DNA of 9,636 nt. Origin: Thermoplasmata archaeon (lineage in GTDB: Archaea > Thermoplasmatota > Thermoplasmata > Lutacidiplasmatales > UBA184). The notes under the pieces were generated by a model that was not told the DNA's origin, did not search any database, and was given only the letters and a program-made list of their open reading frames with translations. The position numbers and the translations under genes were made by a program. This document shows positions 1 to 6,690 of the stretch, piece after piece (the first letter of the stretch is position 1; each line of letters begins with the position of its first letter). The DNA is taken from NCBI GenBank assembly GCA_030037695.1, contig JASHQF010000119.1:1-9636 (forward strand), given 5' to 3'.

Positions 1-1
1 C

Positions 2-643
2 CGGATCTTCGAGAGCAACAACGCCGCGCTGGCCCCCGTGATCGTCGCCGCCGGCGGGATCCCCGCGCTCGGTCGCCCTTTGCCGGACGATCCTCGCGCG
101 ATCGAATCGGCCGTCCGCGCGGCGGTCCGCACCTCCGATATCGTGCTCACGACCGGGGGGAGCTCGGTCGGGGAGCGGGACCTCCTGCCGGGGATCCTGC
201 GCCGCGTCGGTCGGCCGCTGTTCCACGGCATCGCCGTTCGACCGGGCAAGCCGACGATCGCGGTCCGGGTCGGCCCCAAGGTCGTCGTCGGCCTGCCCGG
301 TCATCCGACGTCCTGCCTGCTCAACATGTACTGGCTGGTCCTGCCGGTGCTTCGCCGCCTCGCGGGCCTCCCCGGGCCCGGCTGGTCGCCCGGGGAGCGG
401 ACCCTTGCGCGGGACGCCCCCCGCCCGTCCTCCCGGATGACCACGGTCGTCCCGCTGGCGATCCGGGACGGACGTGCCGTACCGACGTTCCGGGGCTCGT
501 CCGCGATCTCGAGCCTCCGCGGAGCGACCGCGTTCGCCCTCGTCCCTCCCGGCCGGCGCGGGGTCGTTCGAGGCGACCGCGTGAAGACGTTCGAGCTCGA
601 CCCGCCGCTCGGCGCCCCCGGCGGGACGGTCGCCAACCGTTAA
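2..643 (+). CDS. moeA: Molybdopterin molybdenumtransferase MoeA, C-terminal part (5' end outside window)
   Basis: The frame is open from base 2, and the first codons already read RIFESNNAAL, a MoeA motif, so the gene begins before the window. In the family, MoeA inserts molybdate (or tungstate) into adenylylated molybdopterin, the last general step of cofactor synthesis in the cytosol. The visible 213 residues hold the MogA-like domain with TTGGSSVGERD (bases 149-181), RPGKPT, and GLPGHPTS (bases 290-313, usually GLPGNPVSA). The small beta-rich MoeA C-terminal domain follows, from about base 390. The protein ends at TAA 641-643 with a Pro/Gly-rich tail and carries no periplasmic-binding-like extension. 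A GTG at 38 is inside the domain and is not the start. The unrelated purQ follows after 23 bases. The family call is firm; Mo versus W specificity cannot be told. Confidence 0.93.
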   Translation, partial: RIFESNNAALAPVIVAAGGIPALGRPLPDDPRAIESAVRAAVRTSDIVLTTGGSSVGERDLLPGILRRVGRPLFHGIAVRPGKPTIAVRVGPKVVVGLPGHPTSCLLNMYWLVLPVLRRLAGLPGPGWSPGERTLARDAPRPSSRMTTVVPLAIRDGRAVPTFRGSSAISSLRGATAFALVPPGRRGVVRGDRVKTFELDPPLGAPGGTVANR

Positions 644-645
644 GG
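639..645 (+). promoter_or_regulatory. Possible TATA-like element for purQ
   Basis: The sequence GTTAAGG contains a rare A/T tetrad (TTAA, 640-643) at -27 to -24 from the purQ GTG. That is where a TATA box sits for a leaderless archaeal transcript. It overlaps the moeA stop codon. It is supported only by position and by similar elements before other genes in this window. Confidence 0.3.
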
Positions 646-646
646 C

Positions 647-678
647 CGACCGACCCACGACCGGCCGTGGGTCGGTCG
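647..678. repeat. Perfect 13-bp inverted repeat spanning the purQ start codon
   Basis: The left arm, cgaccgacccacg (647-659), and the right arm, cgtgggtcggtcg (666-678), are exact reverse complements around a 6-base loop (accggc). The purQ GTG (667-669) lies inside the right arm. There is no T run after it, so it is not a typical terminator. It could be an operator read as DNA or an RNA hairpin hiding the start codon. Confidence 0.85.
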
Positions 679-1488
679 TCCCCCCGGGTCGCGATCCTCG
701 CGATCGAGGGGACGAACTGCGACGAGGAGCTCCGCGTCGCGCTGGCGGCGCTCGGGACCCGTCCCGAGATCGTCCCGGTCCAGCGGCTCGAACGCGCGGG
801 GCCGTCCGAGCGGGCCCGCCTCGCCGACTTCGCGGCCCTGTTCGTCCCCGGCGGGTTCGCGGCGGGCGATTACGTCCGCGCGGGGGCGATCCTCGCCGCC
901 CGCCTCCGATCGTCGTGCGGGCCCGAGCTCGAGGAGTACGTGCGCAGCGGTCGACTCGTCGCCGGGATCTGTAACGGATTCCAGACGCTGACCGAGCTCG
1001 GCCTCCTGCCCGGGCGGCCCGGCGGCGTGCTCGGCCCGCCCGAGGCGGCCCTCGTGCCGAACGACTCGGGGAGGTACGAGTGCCGTCCGACGTACGTCGC
1101 CTGGGGGGGCGGGAACTTCGCCCCGTTCGCCCGGGTCCCCCGCGGGACCCGCTTCATGTTCCCCTCCGGCCACGGGGAAGGGAAGCTCGTCCTCGCGGGC
1201 GGGGACGCGCGTCGGCGCGAGCTCGAGAGGAGCGGCCAGGTGCTGTTCCGCTGGGTCGCTCCCGACGGCGGTCCCGCGGTCTACCCATGGAACCCGAACG
1301 GTTCGGAGGGGAACGTCGCGGGGCTCACGAACCCCGAGGGGAACGTCTTCGGGCTGATGCCGCACCCGGAGCGGGCGTTCTTCCGCGCCCAGACCCCCGA
1401 CTGGACCCGACGGGGTTCCTTCCGCGGCTTCGGGGACGGCCACCGGTTCCTCGCCGCGGTCGTCCGACACGTCCGCGCCGGCGGCTAG
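667..1488 (+). CDS. purQ: Phosphoribosylformylglycinamidine synthase, glutaminase subunit PurQ
   Basis: PurQ releases ammonia from glutamine for the PurL subunit, which makes formylglycinamidine ribonucleotide in purine synthesis. The 273-residue protein is a class I glutamine amidotransferase: EGTNCDEE near the start, FVPGGFAAGDY at about 59-69, nucleophile Cys102 in GICNGFQTL, GHGEGK at 168-173, and catalytic His233 and Glu235 in MPHPERAF. The segment NPNGSEGNVAGLTNPEGN (209-226) is typical of PurQ and of the glutaminase domain of large PurL. The GTG at 667 is chosen because no other start lies between the moeA stop and the conserved VAILAIEGTN segment. No purS or purL is visible, so the partners must lie elsewhere. 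The start codon lies in a perfect inverted repeat. The 3' end overlaps, on the opposite strand, the tail of the following methyltransferase frame. The call is firm. Confidence 0.96.
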   Translation: MGRSSPRVAILAIEGTNCDEELRVALAALGTRPEIVPVQRLERAGPSERARLADFAALFVPGGFAAGDYVRAGAILAARLRSSCGPELEEYVRSGRLVAGICNGFQTLTELGLLPGRPGGVLGPPEAALVPNDSGRYECRPTYVAWGGGNFAPFARVPRGTRFMFPSGHGEGKLVLAGGDARRRELERSGQVLFRWVAPDGGPAVYPWNPNGSEGNVAGLTNPEGNVFGLMPHPERAFFRAQTPDWTRRGSFRGFGDGHRFLAAVVRHVRAGG

Positions 1489-2119
1489 CCGTCCCCCGAC
1501 CGGGACCCGACGCGAACTCCCAGACCTCGAGACCCTCGCCCTCCAGGGGACGCCGCGCGACGACGCGAACCGTCCCCCCGCGCCCGCGCCAACGCGCGCG
1601 GATCGTGGCGAGCGAGCGGCGGTCCTGCCGGTCGGACGTGAGAAGGTACGCCCGACCCCCGACGCGAAGATGGTGGGGGAGCCCCGTGGCGATCGCCCGG
1701 AGGATCCGGCAGCCGTCGGGCCCGCCGTCGAGCGCGAGATTCACCCAGGGATCCGGGTCGCGTTCGGCCGGCGAGGTCGGCAGGTACGGCGGGTTCGCGA
1801 CGATCCGGTCGAACCGGCCCGTGCCGCGGGCGAGATCGGTGCGCACGACCTCCAACCGGAGCCGTTCCGCGAGGGCCCGGGCGCGTAGCGCGCGCAGCGC
1901 TTCCGGATTCCGATCGGTCGCGACGACCGTCGACCCGGAGCGGGCCGCCTCGAGCGCGAGACGGCCGTTCCCCGTCCCGAGATCGAGGACCGACCGACCG
2001 GGCCCGGCCCGCGCGAACGGGACGAGCAGGAGGGTGTCCTCGCGCTCCGGATAGACCGCCGGAGGGGTCGACCGGTCGCGCCGCCACGCCGGTCCGGGCT
2101 CTCGGGGGGATCTCCGCAC
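1325..2119 (-). CDS. HemK-like class I SAM-dependent methyltransferase (archaeal N5-glutamine methyltransferase type)
   Basis: The core of about 205 residues shows the archaeal HemK pattern: VYPEREDTLLL at 22-32, SAM-binding LDLGTGNG at 45-52, acidic VATDRN at 66-71, catalytic NPPYLP at 109-114, and ALDGGPDG at 129-136. Family knowledge makes it a likely methylase of the glutamine in the GGQ loop of peptide release factor aRF1, as Mtq2/HemK enzymes do. Another protein or small-molecule substrate is possible. The GTG start at 2119 leaves a plausible lead-in and a promoter-like element about 26 bases upstream. After EFAS (residue 204) the frame continues for 60 Arg/Gly/Pro-rich residues that run 164 bp antisense to the catalytic end of purQ. 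That tail looks non-homologous and may come from a one-base error or a lost stop. The core contains no lysine. Confidence 0.87.
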   Translation of the reverse strand: MRRSPREPGPAWRRDRSTPPAVYPEREDTLLLVPFARAGPGRSVLDLGTGNGRLALEAARSGSTVVATDRNPEALRALRARALAERLRLEVVRTDLARGTGRFDRIVANPPYLPTSPAERDPDPWVNLALDGGPDGCRILRAIATGLPHHLRVGGRAYLLTSDRQDRRSLATIRARWRGRGGTVRVVARRPLEGEGLEVWEFASGPGRGTASRRRGRVGRPRRGTGGRPRSRGRNPVGSSRGSGRGRTPAPGAASARRRSPRGS

Positions 2120-2144
2120 GGGACAGCTCTTAACCTCCTCCGCG

Positions 2145-2149
2145 CTATT
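2145..2149. promoter_or_regulatory. Shared TATA-like element between divergent methyltransferase and NTPase genes
   Basis: The 52-base gap (2120-2171) between the divergent starts 2119 (-) and 2172 (+) has the A/T-rich CTATT almost exactly in its middle, about 26 bases from each start. A second A/T patch lies at -15 to -10 of each gene (TTAAGA on the minus strand at 2129-2134; CTAATC at 2157-2162), in the place of an archaeal proximal promoter element. This suggests leaderless divergent transcription. It rests on position only. Confidence 0.35.
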
Positions 2150-2171
2150 CGGCGTACTAATCGGATCGGCG

Positions 2172-2729
2172 ATGCCTCAGCGTCTCTCTCCTCCGGTGAA
2201 GATCGGGATCACGGGGCTTCCCGGGTCGGGGAAGACGCAGACGCTGCTGAGGATCATCCAGCTGCTCGAGGAGGAAGGGGTCCGCGTCGGCGGCATCGTC
2301 ACCGAGCCGATCTTGGAGAAGCACCGGCGTGCGGGCTTCCAGATCACCGACTGGATGACCAAGGAGCACGAGGTGTTCGCCCACGAGTCGCTCAAGTCCC
2401 GAGTCCGATCCGGCCGCTGGGGGATCAACGTCGGCGCGCTCGAGGGGCTCGGGACCCGGGCCCTCGCCGAGGCGCGCGAGTCGGCGGACGTGATCGTGAT
2501 CGACGAGGTGGGCAAGATGGAGGTCGAGAGCGACGCGTTCACCCAGAGCGTCATCGACACGCTGGACGCGAAGAAGTCGATCGTGATGACGCTGCACAAG
2601 AAGTCGCGCAACCCGTTGCTGCAGGACATCCGACGGAGGGACGAGCTACGCCTGCTCGAGGTGACGCCGGTCAACAAGAACCTTCTCGCGTTCAAGATCG
2701 TCCACCTGATCACGGGCCGCGCGCACTAG
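2172..2729 (+). CDS. THEP1-family nucleoside-triphosphatase (P-loop NTPase)
   Basis: This 185-residue protein matches the THEP1/NTPase_1 family (COG1618 type; human cancer-related NTPase is a relative). In vitro these enzymes hydrolyse NTPs to NDPs slowly, and the cellular role is unclear. It has Walker A GLPGSGKT (15-22), GGIVTEPILE followed by RRAGFQITD (40-60), which is family-specific, and Walker B VIVIDEVGKME (107-117). The length is normal for the family. The ATG at 2172 sits seven codons before the first beta strand and about 25 bases after a TATA-like element. It contains about 12 lysines (6.5%), whereas the genes on either side have essentially none, and its base composition is slightly less GC-extreme. 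Trm1 sequence continues directly after its TAG, so the two genes are probably co-transcribed. Family call firm, function open. Confidence 0.92.
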   Translation: MPQRLSPPVKIGITGLPGSGKTQTLLRIIQLLEEEGVRVGGIVTEPILEKHRRAGFQITDWMTKEHEVFAHESLKSRVRSGRWGINVGALEGLGTRALAEARESADVIVIDEVGKMEVESDAFTQSVIDTLDAKKSIVMTLHKKSRNPLLQDIRRRDELRLLEVTPVNKNLLAFKIVHLITGRAH

Positions 2730-2730
2730 T

Positions 2731-2747
2731 CGCCCTCCGGGAGGGCG
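2731..2747. repeat. Short inverted repeat at the NTPase/trm1 junction
   Basis: The arms cgccctc (2731-2737) and gagggcg (2741-2747) pair perfectly around a 3-base loop, starting two bases after the NTPase stop codon. The stretch also encodes conserved Trm1 residues (LREG) in the trm1 frame, so the pairing may be incidental. No T run follows, and this argues against a terminator. Confidence 0.45.
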
Positions 2748-2806
2748 CGACCGACTTCCTCGGCCCGCGCGTCGAGGACGCGCCGGGCCCGCGACGCCGC
2801 GCCGCG

Positions 2807-3835
2807 GTGTTCTACAACCCCGGTATGGCCTGGGACCGGGACCTCGGCGTCGCGTTCGTCCGCGCGTGGGCCCCGGGCGGAGCGCACGACCGCACCGGTT
2901 GGGACGTGACGGCCGCCACCGGCGTCCGCGGGCTCCGGCTCTTCGGGGAGACCGCGGCGTTCTCGGCGTTCACGCTCACCGAGTCGAACGAGCGCGCCTT
3001 CACGGTCCTCGCCGCGAATGCCGCGAGGACGCCGGGGACACGGGCGATCCGGGCGGATGCCCGCGAGCCGCCGCCTCCGGGCTCGTTCGAGTACGTGGAT
3101 CTCGACCCGTACGGTTCGCCCCTACCCTTCCTCGACGGGGCGTTGCGGGCGACCGCGACGGGAGGGGTGCTCGCAGTCACGGCCACGGACCTCCCGGTCC
3201 TGGCCGGGGCGCAGGCGGCGGCGACCCTGCGCCGGTACGGGGCCAGGCCGGTGCGCGGGCGGCTCGGGCCCGAGGGCGGGCTCCGGATCCTGCTCATGCG
3301 GCTCGCGCTCGACGCCCGGCGTGCGGGACGGTCGGTGCGTCCGCTCCTCGCCTACGTGCGCGGCCATTACGTCCGGGTCTACGTCCTTCTGGAAGCGGGG
3401 GGGGATCGGCCCGATCCGGTCGGAACGATCGAGGACGGAGCCTGGACCGGCCCTCCCCTCGGACCGGAACCTCGCTACGGTCCGCTGTGGCTCGGACCGC
3501 TCGCCGATCCGGCCGTCGTGGCGCGGATGGAGCCGGCCGAGCCCGCGGGCCGTGGCGCGGAGGTCGCGGGGTTCCTGGGCCGGTACCGCGAGGAGCTCGA
3601 AGTGCCGGCCCCGTTCTACTACGAGCCGAACTCGCTGGCGGCCCGCCTCGGTCTCCGGCAGCCTCCGTCGGTCGAGCGGCTCCGGGAGGCCCTGGCTGCG
3701 AACGGCTTCCGCGCGGCGCGCACCCACGTTCGCTCCGAGGGGCTCCGGACCGACGCGCCCCGGTCGGACGTCGACCGGATCGCACGGGCGCTCGCGGGAG
3801 AACGTCAATCCCAGAACGCGCGGGTCCGGGCGTAG
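2807..3835 (+). CDS. trm1: tRNA (guanine(26)-N2)-dimethyltransferase Trm1
   Basis: Trm1 uses SAM to methylate G26 of tRNA to m2G or m2,2G. The 342 residues show FYNPGMAWDRDL at 2-13 (family VFYNPxMxxNRD), the SAM site DVTAATGVRGLR at 33-44, DLDPYGSP at 98-105, ATDLPVLAG at 126-134 (family ATDxxxLCG; the Cys is Ala here), GHYVRVYV (about 186-193), GPLWLGPL (about 225-232), and THVRSEGLRTDAP near the end. The GTG at 2807 is the only ATG, GTG or TTG in any frame from 2664 onward. However, the frame upstream to about 2729 encodes REGATDFLGPRV, which matches the start of family members, so about 26 residues appear to be missing. The true start may be the non-standard GTC at 2729 or a mutated or misread GTG there. 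The protein has no lysine. It overlaps the end of lhr tail-to-tail by 31 bp. Confidence 0.93.
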   Translation: MFYNPGMAWDRDLGVAFVRAWAPGGAHDRTGWDVTAATGVRGLRLFGETAAFSAFTLTESNERAFTVLAANAARTPGTRAIRADAREPPPPGSFEYVDLDPYGSPLPFLDGALRATATGGVLAVTATDLPVLAGAQAAATLRRYGARPVRGRLGPEGGLRILLMRLALDARRAGRSVRPLLAYVRGHYVRVYVLLEAGGDRPDPVGTIEDGAWTGPPLGPEPRYGPLWLGPLADPAVVARMEPAEPAGRGAEVAGFLGRYREELEVPAPFYYEPNSLAARLGLRQPPSVERLREALAANGFRAARTHVRSEGLRTDAPRSDVDRIARALAGERQSQNARVRA

Positions 3836-6594
3836 GCGCGCTCGGCCCGGAGGAGCTCGGTCAGGAACGCCTCGTCGTTCCGGTACGGCCGGGCGAGGAG
3901 ACGCCGAGCGGTGTCCGGGCCCACCCCTCGGGCCGCGAGGGCCAGCAGGGCGCGTTCGCCGTGGGTCGCGAGGAGCTCGGCGCTCGTGTACCCGGCCCGG
4001 ACCAGGGCGGGGTCGATCGTCGGGGCCCGGCGCGACGTCGCTCGAGGCCGGCCGGCGGCCGGTCGCGCGGAGCGATGTTTGCTGCGTGCGTAGCGGACGA
4101 GCCGGTCGATCTCGCGCTCTCGACGGGGGGAGAGGACCGCCGAGAGCGATCCCCGGCACAGGAGGCATCGGCTCCCTCCTTCCGCGCGGTAGCGCAGCGC
4201 CGTCGTGGTCCGCGAGAACCCGCACCGCAGGCAGACGAGGGTGAGCGGTTCCTTCTCCAGCCGCTCGCGGATCGCGGCGAGCAGGGTCGGCGGCGGCACG
4301 TCCGGCACGGTGCGCCACCGGAGCCGCTCCAGCGGGGCCCCACCGAACGGACCGGGCGCGGCGGCGACGATCGCGATCCGGCCGGCGCGGATCCCCTCGA
4401 GCACCTCGCTCGCATGCCCCACGTCGTACCGGTCGTGGAGGGTCTTGTCGAGCGCCTCCTCCCCGAGCGGGGTCCGAAGGTTCGCCTCGATCAGCGGCTC
4501 GAGGCTCCTCAGGTCCCGGGGATCGGCCGACGCCGGCACGACCCCCAGCTTGCGGGCGACCGCGAGGAACACCCACCGGTAGTCGAGCCCGAGGGGGACG
4601 AGCCGCTCAAGGAGCGCGGGCAGCGTCGCCGGATCGATCGCGATCGCGTCCCGGAGGGCGCTGCCGTCGAGGGCGAGGGGGAGCTCGAGGACGAACCACG
4701 TCGGCTCGACCGCCGCGATCTCCACGGCCGCTCCGAGGCGGGCGGTGAGCAGCCCCGCCGCAGCGACGGCGAGGGTCTCGTTCGTCCGCGTGCCGAAGCA
4801 GGCGCCGTAGACGACGACCCGCCCGTGGGAGGTGACCGTGACGGTCTCGTCGGTCGGGAGGGCCCCCGCCGAGGCCGCCTCCTTCCAGCGGGCCTCCAGG
4901 CGCGCGGCGTCGTCGGCCGGGACGGGGTACTCCCGCACGGAGCCGCCCCGTCGCATCGCCCCGATCTCCTGCGCCACCTCGTACGGCACCGGAAGGTCCT
5001 CGCCGGCCCAGCGCGGCTCGACCCCGATCTCCTGGACCCCCTCGACGAGCAGCTCCCCCTCCCGGTACTCCACGACCTTCCAGGTTCGTCCGTGGAGGAG
5101 GAAGATCTCGTCGGGCTGGGCCAGGATCTGCGTGACGACGAACCGCTCGTCGAGCGTGCCGATCAGCCGACGACTGGCGAGGTCCCGCAGGCGGTACGTC
5201 CGTTCGTCCGGGATCAGCGAGAGCGAAGCGTAGAACCGCGCGAGCGTGGCCCGACCCGGCGCGATCCGCCCCCCCTCCTCCCGGGCCAGGGCAAGGGCGA
5301 TCAGGTAGTCGAGCAGCTCGTTCCACGCCCGGTCGTCGAGATCGGCCACCGCCGCGGCGCCCCGAAGGCGAGCGACGAGGCGGGCGCGGTCGGTCGCCCC
5401 CTCCGCCCGGAGCTCCCCTACGATCTGCTGGGCGGCGGCGAGACGGTTCTGCGTCCGCCAGCGGAGCGGCTCGACGAGCCCCGCGTCGGCGCGCCGCGCG
5501 AGGACCGCGGCCTCCTCAAGGTCGTCGTCGTCCAGCGCGAGCACCGTGCCGTGGATCGTCCGGCCGAGCCGGTGCCCCGATCGCCCGACCCGCTGGACGA
5601 GGCGCCCGACTTGGTGCGGCGATCCGAACTGCGCCACGTGATCGACCCAGCCGATGTCGATCCCGAGTTCGAGCGACGACGTCGCTACGAGCGCCTTCAG
5701 CGCGCCGTCCCGGAACGCCTTCTCCGCCTCCTCCCGCACTTCCCGGGAGAGCGAGCCGTGGTGGACCGCGATCGGGAGCTCGGGGGCCAGGCGCTGGAGG
5801 CGGGCCGCGAGGCCCTCCGCCGTGGGGCGCGTGTTGACGAAGACGAGCGTCGAGCGGTGCTCGCGGATCTGCGCAAGGAGCGCCCGCAGCGCGTCGAGGA
5901 GGGGAGGCTCGGCCTTGAGGTCCCGAACGAGGTCCGGAGGGAGCGGCGGACCCTCGACGTGCGGCCGTCGGGCCTCTAGGTCGAGCTCGCGACGGCCGGT
6001 GGCCGCGACGACCGCGACCTCCCGGGGGCGGGGCGCGAGGAACCGGGCGACCTCCTCCGGGTTGCCGACGGTCGCCGAGAGGCCGATCCTGCGCACGCGA
6101 CGGCCGGTGAGGTGATCGAGGCGCTCGAGCGTGATCCCGAGCTGGGCTCCGCGGTCGGAGGCGACCAGCTCGTGCACCTCGTCCACCACCACCGAACGGA
6201 CGTTCGCGAGCGCGACCCGGAGCCGGGGTCCGACCAGGAGCAACTGGAGGGACTCGGGGGTCGTCACCAGCACGTCGGGCGGGTGGCGGGACTGCTTCAG
6301 CCGCTGCGCGGGCGGGGTGTCCCCGTGGCGGACGCCGAGCGCCAGGCCGACCTCGCCCGCGAGGGCGGTCAACCGGTGCTCGAGGTCGCGGTTGAGCGCG
6401 CGCAACGGTGTCACGTAGACGATCGCGATCGCTGGGCTCGGCTCGGCAAGCCGCCGGGTCAGCAGCGGGAGCAGCGCGGCCTCCGTCTTGCCGGTCCCCG
6501 TCGGGGAGACGAGCAGCGCGTCGGAGGCCCCGGAGAGGAGCGGGAGGGCCAACCGCTGGATCTCGGTCAGCTCCCGGATCCCGCGCCGGGCCAC
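3805..6594 (-). CDS. lhr: Lhr-type archaeal large DEAD/DEAH-box helicase
   Basis: This is a superfamily 2 ATP-dependent helicase of 929 residues. Core motifs are in order: Q-motif LTEIQ (9-13), motif I PTGTGKT (31-37), Ia TPLRALN (62-68), II DEVH (138-141), III SAT (173-175), IV VFVNTRPTAE (251-260), V ATSSLELGIDIG (304-315) and VI QRVGRSGHRLG (334-344). The long Lhr-type C-terminal region follows, with a four-cysteine zinc-ribbon-like pair (CLRC 788-791, CLLC 810-813) and a terminal helical segment GVGPDTARRLL ending in RTRAFWD. Archaeal Lhr proteins act in DNA repair, recombination or RNA processing; which applies here cannot be told. The GTG at 6594 is the only ATG, GTG or TTG start within the 96 bases after the PPC gene stop, but the same frame reads back as IDPRLREAV, like family N-termini, so a non-standard earlier start is possible. 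Probably an operon with the PPC gene. Confidence 0.93.
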   Translation of the reverse strand: MARRGIRELTEIQRLALPLLSGASDALLVSPTGTGKTEAALLPLLTRRLAEPSPAIAIVYVTPLRALNRDLEHRLTALAGEVGLALGVRHGDTPPAQRLKQSRHPPDVLVTTPESLQLLLVGPRLRVALANVRSVVVDEVHELVASDRGAQLGITLERLDHLTGRRVRRIGLSATVGNPEEVARFLAPRPREVAVVAATGRRELDLEARRPHVEGPPLPPDLVRDLKAEPPLLDALRALLAQIREHRSTLVFVNTRPTAEGLAARLQRLAPELPIAVHHGSLSREVREEAEKAFRDGALKALVATSSLELGIDIGWVDHVAQFGSPHQVGRLVQRVGRSGHRLGRTIHGTVLALDDDDLEEAAVLARRADAGLVEPLRWRTQNRLAAAQQIVGELRAEGATDRARLVARLRGAAAVADLDDRAWNELLDYLIALALAREEGGRIAPGRATLARFYASLSLIPDERTYRLRDLASRRLIGTLDERFVVTQILAQPDEIFLLHGRTWKVVEYREGELLVEGVQEIGVEPRWAGEDLPVPYEVAQEIGAMRRGGSVREYPVPADDAARLEARWKEAASAGALPTDETVTVTSHGRVVVYGACFGTRTNETLAVAAAGLLTARLGAAVEIAAVEPTWFVLELPLALDGSALRDAIAIDPATLPALLERLVPLGLDYRWVFLAVARKLGVVPASADPRDLRSLEPLIEANLRTPLGEEALDKTLHDRYDVGHASEVLEGIRAGRIAIVAAAPGPFGGAPLERLRWRTVPDVPPPTLLAAIRERLEKEPLTLVCLRCGFSRTTTALRYRAEGGSRCLLCRGSLSAVLSPRREREIDRLVRYARSKHRSARPAAGRPRATSRRAPTIDPALVRAGYTSAELLATHGERALLALAARGVGPDTARRLLARPYRNDEAFLTELLRAERAYARTRAFWD

Positions 6595-6690
6595 CGCCTC
6601 GCGCAGGCGAGGGTCGATCCCCTCGGTCTCGGCGAGGGGGGCCGCTTCGGATGCGTTCGTACTCCCGATGCCCCCGGCGCCCTGTCGCCG

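Noticed and set aside
38..643. Reading the first gene as a complete 201-residue protein from GTG at 38
   Set aside because: Conserved MoeA residues (IFESN) are encoded upstream in the same frame from base 2, so the gene is cut by the window edge, not short.
640..1470. A 276-codon minus-strand frame opposite purQ
   Set aside because: It mirrors purQ codons, has no domain pattern, and is biased to Glu/Arg/Pro as expected from an antisense frame of GC-rich coding DNA.
2866..5979. A 1037-codon open frame on the plus strand, antisense to lhr and overlapping trm1
   Set aside because: It is Arg/Gly/Pro/Asp-biased with no recognisable motif, and it overlaps two clearly conserved genes. In DNA this GC-rich, stop-free antisense frames are expected.
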